Source: UBA8516 sp035455245 (GTDB taxonomy: Archaea > Thermoproteota > Nitrososphaeria > Nitrososphaerales > Nitrosopumilaceae). From it: a stretch of DNA of 64,000 nucleotides. The translations under genes were made by a program, and so were the position numbers. The stretch's first letter is position 1; the number at the start of each line of letters is the position of its first letter. The notes beneath the pieces are model-generated. The model made no database searches, was not told the origin of the DNA, and was given only the letters and a program-made list of their open reading frames with translations. Below, in pieces: positions 50,491 through 59,260 of this stretch. Location of the stretch: contig DATIFN010000010.1 of the NCBI GenBank assembly GCA_035455245.1, forward strand, positions 1 through 64,000, read 5' to 3'.

Positions 50491-51258
50491 ATGAGGATAG
50501 AAGATTACCTTGCATCACTTCCCCAGTCTATTCTTTCAGGACAAGAGGTACAACTTCCTGATAATGCTTTCAGAGAAATTTTTCGATTCGTAGAACTTGG
50601 CAAGAATGATATATTTTATCATCTTGGATGTGGAAATGGTAGAGGAATTTCCATTGCTTTAGAGGAATTTGGAGTAAAAAAGGCAATTGGAATAGATAGT
50701 GACATAAAAAAAATCAGTTTAGCAAAAAAACTTTTAAAAGAAAAAAATTTTTCAAACTATGCATTACAATGTCATGACATAAGAGAAATTGACTTTAGCG
50801 ATGCTACCGTTATTTTGTTCTGGTTTGTAGATCAACAAATAATCGAAAACATGATGGAAAAATTTGCATTGTTAAAAAGTGGTTGTAAAATAATAACAAT
50901 TTGGGGTCCATTACCTGGATGTCTTCCTAATAAGGTGGAATTCCCCTTTATTCTAAACACAATTCCGTTTAAAAAAGCAAATAATCTAAAAGAACAACTT
51001 CTGGCAGTTTTTGAAACTGATTGTGTTAATTTTGTAACAGCCTGGGAATTTGCAGAAAGATACACCAAAGCAATTAGGTTACCAGATGCTGATAACGATC
51101 GATTTCTTACCATAATACAATCTCTTGTAATATGGATTAACGCGAAGAATCTTGGTATAGCCTGCGGTGACGAAATTCCTCAATCAATACAGACGTATAT
51201 CAACATACTACGGACATTTTTTAATATAGATGTAGAATACCTTTTGAAAAAGAATTAG
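50491..51258 (+). CDS. Class I SAM-dependent methyltransferase
   Basis: A 255-residue protein. The N-terminal half has the Rossmann methyltransferase plan: DIFYHLGCGNGRGISIAL (motif I), KKAIGIDSD (motif II acidic residue), and ILFWF...IIENMMEKFALLKSGCKIITI (motifs III-V). This half resembles the archaeal protein-lysine methyltransferase aKMT. The C-terminal 100 residues are not recognised. Substrate is unknown. Confidence 0.75.
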   Translation: MRIEDYLASLPQSILSGQEVQLPDNAFREIFRFVELGKNDIFYHLGCGNGRGISIALEEFGVKKAIGIDSDIKKISLAKKLLKEKNFSNYALQCHDIREIDFSDATVILFWFVDQQIIENMMEKFALLKSGCKIITIWGPLPGCLPNKVEFPFILNTIPFKKANNLKEQLLAVFETDCVNFVTAWEFAERYTKAIRLPDADNDRFLTIIQSLVIWINAKNLGIACGDEIPQSIQTYINILRTFFNIDVEYLLKKN

Positions 51259-51309
51259 GTAGATCATTAATCAGTTATATTTTTATTTGGAAACAACCTA
51301 TACTATCTT

Positions 51310-51660
51310 ATGTGGGATGAGAGAATAAACATCAATGTGTCTGCCACAGATTATGAGAATACAAGCCATGAAATCACATCTACATTAAGAAGTCTAGAAC
51401 AAATAGTACATGGGGAAAATGATTTCATAGTAACAGATTCTGAATTTGCATTTGGATGGCACTTTTATGTTGTATGTATAAACAAGACCCTCGTGCAAAA
51501 GTTGTCAGACCAGATGGGACCTAATTTTGATAAAATTAAAGGTAAAGGATTAGAGAAGAAATTTCTTAATTGGCTAACCGATAAGCTGGTCCAAAAACAG
51601 TTAAAGGTTAAGCTTGCCATTAAAGAAGAAATGGAATCAAGTAAGTATGGTATTTTTTAA
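51310..51660 (+). CDS. Small protein of unknown function (116 aa)
   Basis: I do not recognise a family. It is soluble and charged, with a mixed alpha/beta pattern: an N-terminal strand (INVSATDYEN), a helix (ITSTLRSLEQIV), strands (FIVTDSEFAFGWHFYVVCIN) and a long Lys-rich C-terminal helix region. No signal peptide or metal motif. It lies alone, 51 bp after the methyltransferase. Confidence 0.6.
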   Translation: MWDERININVSATDYENTSHEITSTLRSLEQIVHGENDFIVTDSEFAFGWHFYVVCINKTLVQKLSDQMGPNFDKIKGKGLEKKFLNWLTDKLVQKQLKVKLAIKEEMESSKYGIF

Positions 51661-51816
51661 AATAATGAGGTCCTTCAGAGATCGTATTATTTAACCTAAA
51701 AAATATAATAAAAGGATCTAACTGTATACACATAAAAATCGATTTGGTAACTTTTTTGAAATTTCATGAGGTGATTTTACAATATAACTGAGGCTAACTT
51801 CAGCTCTAAATTTTGA

Positions 51817-51828
51817 ATCTCATGAGAT
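51817..51828. promoter_or_regulatory. 12-bp palindrome upstream of the secreted coiled-coil gene
   Basis: ATCTCATGAGAT is a perfect palindrome 53 bases before ATG 51881; a related TTTCATGAGGT lies at 51761-51771. It might be an operator; it is short enough to arise by chance. Confidence 0.25.
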
Positions 51829-51880
51829 CAAAATAATTGAGTTTACCGCATTAAGATTCTAAATTAAAAGTAGGTCAAAA

Positions 51881-52780
51881 ATGAAAACAAAACTATTCTT
51901 AGGAGTAATTCTTTCATCACTTTTAATTATACATGGTGCATCTGCATTACCAATGGGAAGTCTTGTTGTTACAGTAAAACCAGAAAAAACCTCTCTTGAA
52001 CCAAACGAAATACCTGTAATTTATGGAACTATTACAGATCAAGCAAGCAGGCCTATTGCTGACGCATTGGTAAACATCAGCACTTCTCTTGGTACAGATA
52101 AAGTTTTGACAGATTCTGATGGCAAATTCAGATATCAATACAATGAATCAGTTTCTCCTAACCAATATATCGTAAGTGTAAAGGCTCAAAAAGATGGGTA
52201 TGGTCCTGGTATTTCAAAGACATCATTTTTTGTAAAGGGAATTCCTAGTACAAAACAACCAACCTTCAAAACTGTAGAGGGTGATAAAATAAAAAAGGAT
52301 CCCCTAGCTTTTAAAATTCTTAGAAATATAGAAGTTACACAACAAAAGCAAGTAGAACAGGAAAAAAAGTTAAAGGAAATTGAAGAGAAAAAGAAATTCA
52401 TAGATGAACAACGAGTACTTGCTGATCAGAATCTACAAAATGATCTTCAGGCATGGCTTGTTCAATTTGATCCATTTACACCTAGAAATGCATACGCTAG
52501 CTTTGTTACTCAAATAAATGCAACTTTACAGGACGTATTCTGGGGGCAGTTTAACTTCACCGAACAAAAAATCAATGATGGATTGGCTGCAAAAAATCAG
52601 ATTATTCAAAACGGAGGAACCAAGAATGATGCAAGAAAAGCGTTTATCCAAAAGGCAACAACATCTAGAACAGAAATTACAAAAGTAAATGGTGAATTGA
52701 ATGTGAAATATGGATTTGCGGATAAGGCCACCCAATCCAAGTTTGACGGATATGGGAAATTACCAAGAAATAACAAATGA
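51881..52780 (+). CDS. Secreted protein with carboxypeptidase-regulatory-like domain and coiled coil
   Basis: A 299-residue exported protein. Signal peptide about 1-22 (LLIIHGASALP). A CarboxypepD_reg/Ig-like domain follows (about 25-120; IPVIYGTITDQASRPIADALVNIST, TDSDGKFRYQY, VKAQKDGYGPG), then a Gln/Glu/Lys-rich coiled coil (about 150-185; QQKQVEQEKKLKEIEEKKKF), then a helical C-terminus. No PEFG tail or C-terminal membrane helix, so it is likely released or bound to other surface proteins. Function unknown. Confidence 0.75.
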   Translation: MKTKLFLGVILSSLLIIHGASALPMGSLVVTVKPEKTSLEPNEIPVIYGTITDQASRPIADALVNISTSLGTDKVLTDSDGKFRYQYNESVSPNQYIVSVKAQKDGYGPGISKTSFFVKGIPSTKQPTFKTVEGDKIKKDPLAFKILRNIEVTQQKQVEQEKKLKEIEEKKKFIDEQRVLADQNLQNDLQAWLVQFDPFTPRNAYASFVTQINATLQDVFWGQFNFTEQKINDGLAAKNQIIQNGGTKNDARKAFIQKATTSRTEITKVNGELNVKYGFADKATQSKFDGYGKLPRNNK

Positions 52781-53038
52781 TACTCATTTTTCAGTTCTCA
52801 AATTGAAAATATTTAATTGAGTCTTAAAATTTAAGCATCCTTTTCTTAGTGAAAATACAGGGTAAGCAATTCTTCTTATCATCTAATCAAAAATATCTCA
52901 ACAAGAATTACAAAAAATTGAATAAAAGTTTCAAATAAAAAAATTTGATTCCAGATAATTTTTTCAGATAATGATAAAAATCAGTACAGTGTTTGGTTTT
53001 GCGTGTGTATACCTGATGGTATTAAACATAAAAGTACA

Positions 53039-53111
53039 GGCCCTTGAGGGGAATCGAACCCCTGTCCGGGGATCCACAGTCCCCTATACTGGCCACTGTA
53101 CTACAAGGGCC
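53039..53111 (-). tRNA. tRNA-His(GTG)
   Basis: On the minus strand, acceptor GCCCTTG (53110-53104) pairs with CAAGGGC (53046-53040). The base before it (53111) gives the extra G-1, and the discriminator (53039) is C73, the archaeal tRNA-His identity pair. Anticodon stem GGGGA/TCCCC encloses CTGTGGA, giving anticodon GTG. T arm CAGGGGTTCGATTCCCCT. No intron. Confidence 0.94.
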
Positions 53112-53199
53112 ACCAAGGACGGATTCTTTTCTGTCCAGTATTAATCTTAACTAATAGATTATTTTGAATTACATCCTAATATGGGAACCAGACTGTAAG

Positions 53200-53211
53200 T
53201 TTATTATTAAC
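53200..53211 (+). promoter_or_regulatory. TATA-like box of the 29-residue gene
   Basis: TTTATTATTAAC centred about 25 bases before ATG 53230, the spacing seen for leaderless genes elsewhere in the window. Confidence 0.35.
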
Positions 53212-53229
53212 AATAAAATATTCTAGTAT

Positions 53230-53319
53230 ATGCGAAGTGGAGTAATATGGTTTTTCGCAATGGGATTAACTGCAGCACTTACCTACTATGGTTCAGTTTA
53301 TTTACTTCCTTGGAAATAA
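53230..53319 (+). CDS. Predicted 29-residue single-span membrane peptide
   Basis: ATG 53230 opens a 29-codon frame ending TAA 53319. The peptide is a single hydrophobic span (VIWFFAMGLTAALTYYGSVYLL) after a short MRSG start and ends PWK. A TATA-like box 25 bases upstream supports expression. It sits between tRNA-His and the 3' end of the corA-like gene. It might be a small subunit of a membrane complex; no family is recognised. Confidence 0.4.
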   Translation: MRSGVIWFFAMGLTAALTYYGSVYLLPWK

Positions 53320-53339
53320 AAAATTAAAAAATTTATGAT

Positions 53340-54389
53340 CTAGTTGTAACGCAATTTTTTCTTTATGCTTCGCAAGCTACGCATTCCAAACGATTTGACT
53401 TTCCATCTTTTGGTGTATCGGTATGTGACAAAAGCGGAGATTACAGTAGTTATCCCCAAAGTAGGTATCATCCAAAAGAAATTTGCTTCATTGTTTGGAA
53501 ATAGACTAAAAATAGTTGCAAGTGTGTTTGGTACAAGAACCGCGGTTCCAGCTACGGTAAGCCAGACTATGAGTGTTGCAAGTTTATTGGAAACTTCAGC
53601 TTGAATTACGTTTATTCCTGTAGCAACAACCTGCATAACGTTCTCTGACATCTGGATCTGTCTGTCAAGTCTACCTAGAAGTACCTCAAATTTGCCAAGA
53701 ATTATTTCATCATCAGAAATCATATCAGCATCACCATACTTTAGGTTCTGAACTGTATCATATGTGGCCCACACAGCATTTAGGAAAGTAAGAAGAGAAG
53801 TCTTCATATCAGAGAGTTCGAGAGACAAATCTTTCTCGATTTGTCTTGCACCTGCAAGATCTAGTTCCAGTTGTTCTGCTCTTTCTATAATTAAACGAAG
53901 AATCGAAAAATTTGTTTCACTAAGCTCATCGATTATCCTTGCCACAAGAATAGTCTGTCTATTTGCCCAGTATTCAGGTTCTTTTGGAAGTTTACGCAAT
54001 AATGTATTGGAATAATTGTATAGTCGTGTTATTTTCCCTCCGTAATCATCATGAATAGTAACTACAAGGTCCTTTTTGACAAATATCAAAAGAGGGGATG
54101 TTTGTGTCTTGTTTGCTCCTGTAACTACAAATGGAAGCATCAAGCCAAGTGTATCTTCTCTGTCTTCATAATGTGATACATATCCTGATAAAAGGACTGA
54201 TGCGTCCATGTTGATGCCAAGGTTGGCTAGAATTTTCGGAGTCTCTTCAACAATATTATCTACAACACATTCAATCCAAGTAAGATGACCTAGCGATATA
54301 GTTCTGGCTGCTTCTTCAAGTTGTACGCTTGGTTTTTTAAATGGAGTTCCTTCCGTTTCAAGTCCTGCAACACTTACAGCCTTTATCAT
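53340..54389 (-). CDS. CorA-family divalent cation transporter lacking the GMN motif
   Basis: A 349-residue protein of the CorA/MIT superfamily: cytoplasmic alpha/beta domain, a long stalk helix (LELSDMKTSLLTFLNAVWATYDTV ... LLGRLDRQIQMSENVMQVVATGINVIQAEVSNKLATLIV) and two C-terminal membrane helices (about 280-303 and 311-333), ending in a basic tail. Where CorA has YGMNF between the helices, this protein reads SLFPNNEANF. The selectivity motif is thus missing, so the ion (Mg, Zn, Co or other) and direction of transport are open. Confidence 0.8.
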   Translation of the reverse strand: MIKAVSVAGLETEGTPFKKPSVQLEEAARTISLGHLTWIECVVDNIVEETPKILANLGINMDASVLLSGYVSHYEDREDTLGLMLPFVVTGANKTQTSPLLIFVKKDLVVTIHDDYGGKITRLYNYSNTLLRKLPKEPEYWANRQTILVARIIDELSETNFSILRLIIERAEQLELDLAGARQIEKDLSLELSDMKTSLLTFLNAVWATYDTVQNLKYGDADMISDDEIILGKFEVLLGRLDRQIQMSENVMQVVATGINVIQAEVSNKLATLIVWLTVAGTAVLVPNTLATIFSLFPNNEANFFWMIPTLGITTVISAFVTYRYTKRWKVKSFGMRSLRSIKKKLRYN

Positions 54390-54494
54390 TAAACTAAAAA
54401 CGAATTTTCACTTATATACACGTATTTATGAATCAAGCATCATGCTTTTTGTAAATTCCTGTAGATTTAATTAAAACCATATCAGATTAATTTC

Positions 54495-55523
54495 ATGAGT
54501 TGTTCTGGTGAGGCCATCGAGTCTGATAACGAAGTAATACAAATTAAACCAATCATACTAAACCAGTTAAAAAAAGCAAAGTATGGAGTTTCTGATCACG
54601 CTACTGTGGAGTTGTGTCACTGGACAAAAAAATCATTCAAAAACGAAGGAGATTGTTATAAAATGAAATTTTATGGAATTACAACTCACAGATGCATGGA
54701 GTTTTCCCCTGCAGGGATGTACTGCGAGAACAGATGCATTTATTGTTGGAGACCAATGGAGTTTTACAATTCGATGAAGATGCCTGAAGACAAGGTAGCA
54801 GAACCCGAAGTAGTTGTTACAAACCTAATGGAAGAACGAAAAAAACTTATCATGGGACACTATGGTGATCCAAACCAGAACAAACAGAAGCTAGACGAAT
54901 CATTGCTTCCAAGTCACTATGCTATTTCACTTTCGGGAGAACCAACCATGTACCCAAAACTTCCCCAGCTCATAAAATATCTAAAAACCCTCCGTGCAAC
55001 AAAATCAATCTTTCTTGTTACAAATGGCCAGGAACCTGGCATGTTACAAAGGCTGCAGGATGAGAATGCACTCCCTACTCAACTATATCTTTCAACTAAT
55101 GCTCCAAATGAAGAAATCTTTCAGGTAGTAAACAAACCAAAGTACAAAGATTCGTGGGAAAGATGGAATACAAGCTTAAAGATGCTTTCAAAGATGGATA
55201 CAAGGACGGTTCTCAGGGTTACGTTGATAAAAGATTACAATTCAAGCAATAAATTAATTTCAGCGTATGCAGAGATGTTCAGGAAAGCAAATCCACATTT
55301 TATAGAATTAAAGTCATACATGCACGTAGGAAGATCCACAAATAGACTAGAATATTCAAACAGTCTTGAGATGGATGAAGTGAGACAATTTGCCTCTGAT
55401 CTTGCAAAAACAAGTTCAGTTTTTTCAGTAATGGATGAAAGTATCATGTCAAGGATTGTGGTATTGCAGAATCAGGAACGATTCATCGATCGTTTAATTC
55501 CTGCCTATGCAGATACCAGTTAG
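54495..55523 (+). CDS. taw1: tRNA 4-demethylwyosine synthase (TYW1/Taw1)
   Basis: Radical SAM enzyme of 342 residues that builds the tricyclic base at G37 of tRNA-Phe from N1-methylguanosine and pyruvate. Radical SAM motif C77-x3-C81-x2-C84 in MYCENRCIYCWRP; family segments ATVELCHWTKKS, FYGITTHRCMEFSPAG, AISLSGEPTMYPKLPQLIKYLK, FLVTNGQEPGML and FIELKSYMHVGRS. The second-cluster Cys near the N-terminus are visible (Cys at about 42, 54, 67). It has a TATA-like TTTAATTAAA 27 bases before ATG and overlaps the rdgB 3' end by 41 bp. Confidence 0.94.
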   Translation: MSCSGEAIESDNEVIQIKPIILNQLKKAKYGVSDHATVELCHWTKKSFKNEGDCYKMKFYGITTHRCMEFSPAGMYCENRCIYCWRPMEFYNSMKMPEDKVAEPEVVVTNLMEERKKLIMGHYGDPNQNKQKLDESLLPSHYAISLSGEPTMYPKLPQLIKYLKTLRATKSIFLVTNGQEPGMLQRLQDENALPTQLYLSTNAPNEEIFQVVNKPKYKDSWERWNTSLKMLSKMDTRTVLRVTLIKDYNSSNKLISAYAEMFRKANPHFIELKSYMHVGRSTNRLEYSNSLEMDEVRQFASDLAKTSSVFSVMDESIMSRIVVLQNQERFIDRLIPAYADTS

Positions 55524-56043
55524 CAAATTTTTTCATTGCCAGATATCTGTGGGATACTACATTTTTTTCTAAATGAGCATACGTCTTAGTCTGACCTTCA
55601 GGAATAAAGATCGGATCATATCCCCATTTTTTACCTTTAAGTTTTTGTGAAATTTTTCCTTTAACTTCAGCTTTAAACAATTGTACATCATCTTTTTTTT
55701 CACAGAATGCTAGGACTGATTGAAATGTTGCGGTTCGTTTTGATCTTATAAGTTTAAGGATTCCTTCATTTCCAATTGTTCTAAATATAAAAGATGAATA
55801 TGGCCCAGGAAAACCATTTAATGAGTTTATGAAAAGGCCATCATCCTCTACTATCACTGGTTTGGAGCATCTTGAAAAGGCATCTAATCCTTTATGAAAG
55901 CTCACCTCTTCAAGTGTATCCGCTTGTATTTCTAGTAAATTACATTTAAAAAACTTGAGAGAAATTTCAAATTTTTCCAAAATGTCTTTGGCTTCCTCAA
56001 ACTTGTTTTTATTTGATGATGCAAATAATATACTAGACGACAT
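55483..56043 (-). CDS. RdgB/HAM1-family non-canonical purine NTP pyrophosphatase
   Basis: House-cleaning enzyme of 186 residues that removes ITP/XTP and dITP. N-terminal FASSNKNKFEEAKDIL, VIVEDDGLFINSLNGFPGPYSS, and C-terminal WGYDPIFIPEGQTKTYAHL...VSHRYLAM are the family motifs. Its ATG lies within the end of bud32 (11-bp overlap), so it belongs to the same minus-strand unit. Confidence 0.93.
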   Translation of the reverse strand: MSSSILFASSNKNKFEEAKDILEKFEISLKFFKCNLLEIQADTLEEVSFHKGLDAFSRCSKPVIVEDDGLFINSLNGFPGPYSSFIFRTIGNEGILKLIRSKRTATFQSVLAFCEKKDDVQLFKAEVKGKISQKLKGKKWGYDPIFIPEGQTKTYAHLEKNVVSHRYLAMKKFANWYLHRQELNDR

Positions 56044-56674
56044 TTGCGTATCTGCCCCTACTTTCGATAATTGATACGTTGAACAAAACTTGCCTACCTC
56101 TGGAAGAACCTACTATTTTTTTGTAGCCCTTTAAAAAATTAGTCCAAGCTTCTTCCATGATATTTGCATGTGCGCTATTTAGTATCTCTTTGAAAAGTCT
56201 TAGATCTATTGCATGATCCTCTATTTTGTCTGTTCTTTGTGCAAGCCCAAAATCTATTACCAATACTTTATCTTTCATAGAAAGGAAATTAGATGTAGTA
56301 AGATCACCGTGCATGATACCATTTTTATGTAATTTGCCCACAATTTTACCAATTTCTTGACAAGCTTTTATCAATTCCCGATTTGAAAGATCACGTACCA
56401 GCTTGCCTTTCATATATTGCATGTAGATCCTACACATTTTTGTGTCGACATAATATACCAAAGGTGAACAAATTCCGAATGATTTTACAGTTGAAATGAT
56501 ACTCGATTCGCGTATGGTTCTTTGCTCTCTTATTCTTCTATCAAGAATTGAATTTCGGTAATCCTTTTTTTCTCTTATTTTTAATATAGATTTGTTTTCA
56601 TTCCATAAAGTAAGATAAATGTCAGCTTCCGCGCCCTTTTTTAATAATTTCATTAGAGTTATAACTTGTGGCAA
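56033..56674 (-). CDS. bud32: KEOPS kinase/ATPase Bud32
   Basis: Small atypical kinase of 213 residues, the ATPase subunit of KEOPS, which makes t6A37 in ANN-decoding tRNAs with Kae1. N-terminal KKGAEADIYLTLW, LKIREKKDYRNSILDRRIREQRTIRE, catalytic loop HGDLTTSNFL and VIDFGLAQRT with the DFG metal-binding Asp; C-terminal SRGRYANVV. In many archaea it is fused to Kae1; here it is separate, with kae1 about 340 bp away and a small convergent gene between. Confidence 0.94.
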   Translation of the reverse strand: MPQVITLMKLLKKGAEADIYLTLWNENKSILKIREKKDYRNSILDRRIREQRTIRESSIISTVKSFGICSPLVYYVDTKMCRIYMQYMKGKLVRDLSNRELIKACQEIGKIVGKLHKNGIMHGDLTTSNFLSMKDKVLVIDFGLAQRTDKIEDHAIDLRLFKEILNSAHANIMEEAWTNFLKGYKKIVGSSRGRQVLFNVSIIESRGRYANVV

Positions 56675-56690
56675 GAGATTAAAACGTATT

Positions 56691-57017
56691 ATGGATAATC
56701 TGGAAAAAAAGATAATTCAAGAAGACTGTTCTGAAGATTCCGCTGGTAGTGGAATTCTTACACTAACAAACATGAGAATCGCCTTTGATAAAACAAAGGG
56801 GAGAATAGCAGATTTTTCAAAAAAGTTTGGTGAAACAGTTATTGATATACCTCTAAATCAAATTTTAGATGTTGGGACCGAAGGTTGGCTTGTAAAAAAA
56901 GTCTGGATTAAAGTTAAAACGACAGATGGGCAAAAAACCTACAAGTTTGGAGTGTACAGTACTAACAAATGGCTCAAAACATTAAAGGAAACAATAGCAC
57001 TAAACAAGAATCAATAA
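56691..57017 (+). CDS. Small PH/GRAM-like domain protein
   Basis: A 108-residue protein with an all-beta pattern and a C-terminal helix, as in PH- or GRAM-like domains: GSGILTLTNMRIAFDKTKG, VIDIPLNQILDVGTEGWLVKKVWIKVKTTDGQKTYKFGVYS, NKWLKTLKETI. The longer frame from 56619 overlaps bud32 and is not favoured; ATG 56691 gives a natural start (MDNLEKKIIQEDC). It lies head to head with bud32 and tail to tail with kae1. Function unknown. Confidence 0.65.
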   Translation: MDNLEKKIIQEDCSEDSAGSGILTLTNMRIAFDKTKGRIADFSKKFGETVIDIPLNQILDVGTEGWLVKKVWIKVKTTDGQKTYKFGVYSTNKWLKTLKETIALNKNQ

Positions 57018-57994
57018 GGCACTACAACTGTATCAAGTCGCCAGGATTGTCTTACAAATGTATCTTCTAGATTCACACCTGATTTATGAGGAGATTCTAG
57101 TAATCCTACCCATGCAATTTGTGAACCACAGTCACCTGCATATTCTTTTGGAGACACAAAAAACTTGCAATCTTGTCTTTTGCATACACTCATTAGTATT
57201 TCTGAAAGTCTTTTGTTTGCAGCAACTCCACCTACTATTAGGAGCTCTTTTTTTCTAGTAAAGGAGAGCGCCCGTTCTGTGGCTTCACCAATCATTGCAA
57301 ATGCAGTCTCCTGAAGTGAAAAACAAGCATCCTCAAGATTCTTTGGGATCACATGTTTTGTGGCAGAAAGTAAACCAGAAAATGATACATCATTCCCTTT
57401 AACCACATAGGGAAGTGAAAGGTAGTTATTTGATTTTGATGCCAGTTCTTCAATTTTTCCACCACATGGGGATGCGAATCCTGCATGTCTGCCAATCTGA
57501 TCCAGTAGCTGACCAAGTGTTATGTCCAAGGTTTCTCCAAAAACCCTCCATTTTTTTGATAAAAATGCCAAGATCATCGTGTGACCTCCAGAAACTAGCA
57601 GTACTAGGGGATCTTTTGCTCCAGTCAACATTTTTCCAAGTTCTATATGTCCTATTGCATGATTTACTGGAAAAATCGGTATGTTGTAATAAGACGCAAG
57701 AGATCTTGCAACTACAGCTCCGATTCTCAAGCATGGCCCAAGACCAGGCCCAGCTGCATATGATATAATATCAAGATCGCTTATCTTGATATTTGCTTTT
57801 TGTAAACATTCTGACAAAACCATGGGAGAATTTTCTGCGTGGTGTCTTGATGCTTCCCTTGGATGAATTCCCTCTCCCTCAGGAGGGCGATAAATCTTTC
57901 TTATATCAGAAAGAATCTTTCCACTTTTTCCAGTTTTTTCCAAAATGGCACATGAGAAGGTGTGCGCCGTACTTTCTATACCAAGTGCTATCAT
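57011..57994 (-). CDS. kae1: KEOPS catalytic subunit Kae1 (tRNA t6A synthase)
   Basis: Transfers threonylcarbamoyl to A37 of tRNA. 327 residues of the ASKHA fold. N-terminal ALGIESTAHTFSCAI, metal-binding H112-x3-H116 (NHAIGH), nucleotide site VLLVSGGHTMIL, GKIEELA and ELLIVGGVAANKRLSEIL, and the C-terminal DCGSQIAWVG. It lies two bases after the YchF-family gene on the same strand; bud32 lies further downstream. Confidence 0.95.
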   Translation of the reverse strand: MIALGIESTAHTFSCAILEKTGKSGKILSDIRKIYRPPEGEGIHPREASRHHAENSPMVLSECLQKANIKISDLDIISYAAGPGLGPCLRIGAVVARSLASYYNIPIFPVNHAIGHIELGKMLTGAKDPLVLLVSGGHTMILAFLSKKWRVFGETLDITLGQLLDQIGRHAGFASPCGGKIEELASKSNNYLSLPYVVKGNDVSFSGLLSATKHVIPKNLEDACFSLQETAFAMIGEATERALSFTRKKELLIVGGVAANKRLSEILMSVCKRQDCKFFVSPKEYAGDCGSQIAWVGLLESPHKSGVNLEDTFVRQSWRLDTVVVPY

Positions 57995-57995
57995 T

Positions 57996-59189
57996 CTACC
58001 CTCTACTCAATGTCGATACTATTTTCACGACATCCCCACTTTTTAATTGATGTTGTGCACCTATTCTTTGTTTTGTCTTCACATCTATTGCATGTAAAAA
58101 CCCCTTTGCTAGATCTGCATGTATTGTGGTTGCAAGATCCTTTGCAGTAGAATTAGCAGGTAAAAGTCTTGCGTCAGGTAAGATTTGACCATCTTTGTTT
58201 GACAGTTTTGTTTCATCTTCAACAGGATATACTACAATTAGTTTGAGGATCTCAAAACATGCCATATCCAATGCTTGTTGAATACCGGTCGTTTCAATTT
58301 TTGAAAGAACTAATTTAACTAGATCTAGTGCTTTTTGTTGTTGAGGGTTAAGGTTGATTCCTTCTTTAATTTTAAAATTTTTTTCCCCTGGAAAATAATC
58401 AATTAAACCATTTTTTGCTGCTTTTTTGAGAAGCAGCTCGGTCGCAGCACTACACGGTATTGTAACTCCTTCTTTTTTTAAATTGTTTATAATGCTCAAA
58501 TCATGACAAAGATCAGCCTTGTTTGCTGCAATGATTATTGGTTTTGTTTTTTTTCGAAGCTCTTTTATGAAGATAGAAAGATCTGAATCACTCCACCCTG
58601 TGGGTTTTTTTGTTTGAAGACCCAAATGTTGTATGACCATTTCAACATCATATTCTTTAATTCCAAGTCCACTAAATCTTAGCGCGATTCCTTGAACAAT
58701 TTTTGCGCCCTTATTTTCCATTTCTCTCGATAATTTTTGCCATTCACGTTGCAAGATTTCTTTCATCCAAAGATCAAATTCTGTTTCAACAAATTTGACA
58801 TCTTCCAGTGGATCATGTGTTCCTACTGGAACGGGGTGTCCTTGAATGTTTGTTGAACCTGATGCATCAACAACATGAATCAATACTTCAGATTGTCTTG
58901 CATCATCTAGAAACTTGTTACCAAGACCTTTGCCTTCATGAGCTCCTGGAACGAGTCCCGCCACGTCAATCAACTTTACCGGTATAAGTCTAGTTCCATT
59001 AAAACACAGAGGATGTTTATGATCTATTCCAAAGTGTTTGCATGCACATACAGCCTTTACGTGTGCAATGCCAACGTTTGGTTCTATTGTAGTAAAAGGG
59101 TAATTTCCTATCTGAGCAGTCGTTTCCGTTGCGGCTGAAAAGAAAGTTGATTTTCCAACATTTGTCTTTCCAAGAAGCCCAATTTGCAT
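57996..59189 (-). CDS. ychF: YchF/Obg-family NTP-binding protein
   Basis: A 397-residue P-loop protein of the Obg-like YchF group. G1 GLLGKTNVGKSTFF, switch I NYPFTTIEPNVG, G3 DVAGLVPGAHEGKGLGN, N-K-A-D as IIAANKADL, and a C-terminal TGS-like domain (LPANSTAKDLATTIHADLAKGFLHAIDVKTKQRIG). YchF proteins often prefer ATP and bind ribosomes. It heads the minus-strand unit ychF-kae1. Confidence 0.93.
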   Translation of the reverse strand: MQIGLLGKTNVGKSTFFSAATETTAQIGNYPFTTIEPNVGIAHVKAVCACKHFGIDHKHPLCFNGTRLIPVKLIDVAGLVPGAHEGKGLGNKFLDDARQSEVLIHVVDASGSTNIQGHPVPVGTHDPLEDVKFVETEFDLWMKEILQREWQKLSREMENKGAKIVQGIALRFSGLGIKEYDVEMVIQHLGLQTKKPTGWSDSDLSIFIKELRKKTKPIIIAANKADLCHDLSIINNLKKEGVTIPCSAATELLLKKAAKNGLIDYFPGEKNFKIKEGINLNPQQQKALDLVKLVLSKIETTGIQQALDMACFEILKLIVVYPVEDETKLSNKDGQILPDARLLPANSTAKDLATTIHADLAKGFLHAIDVKTKQRIGAQHQLKSGDVVKIVSTLSRG

Positions 59190-59260
59190 GACAATTATCT
59201 AAATTTATGCTCATATTTAGTATTGTAGAAATCGTTTAATCCAATTTGTTTTGACTATAC

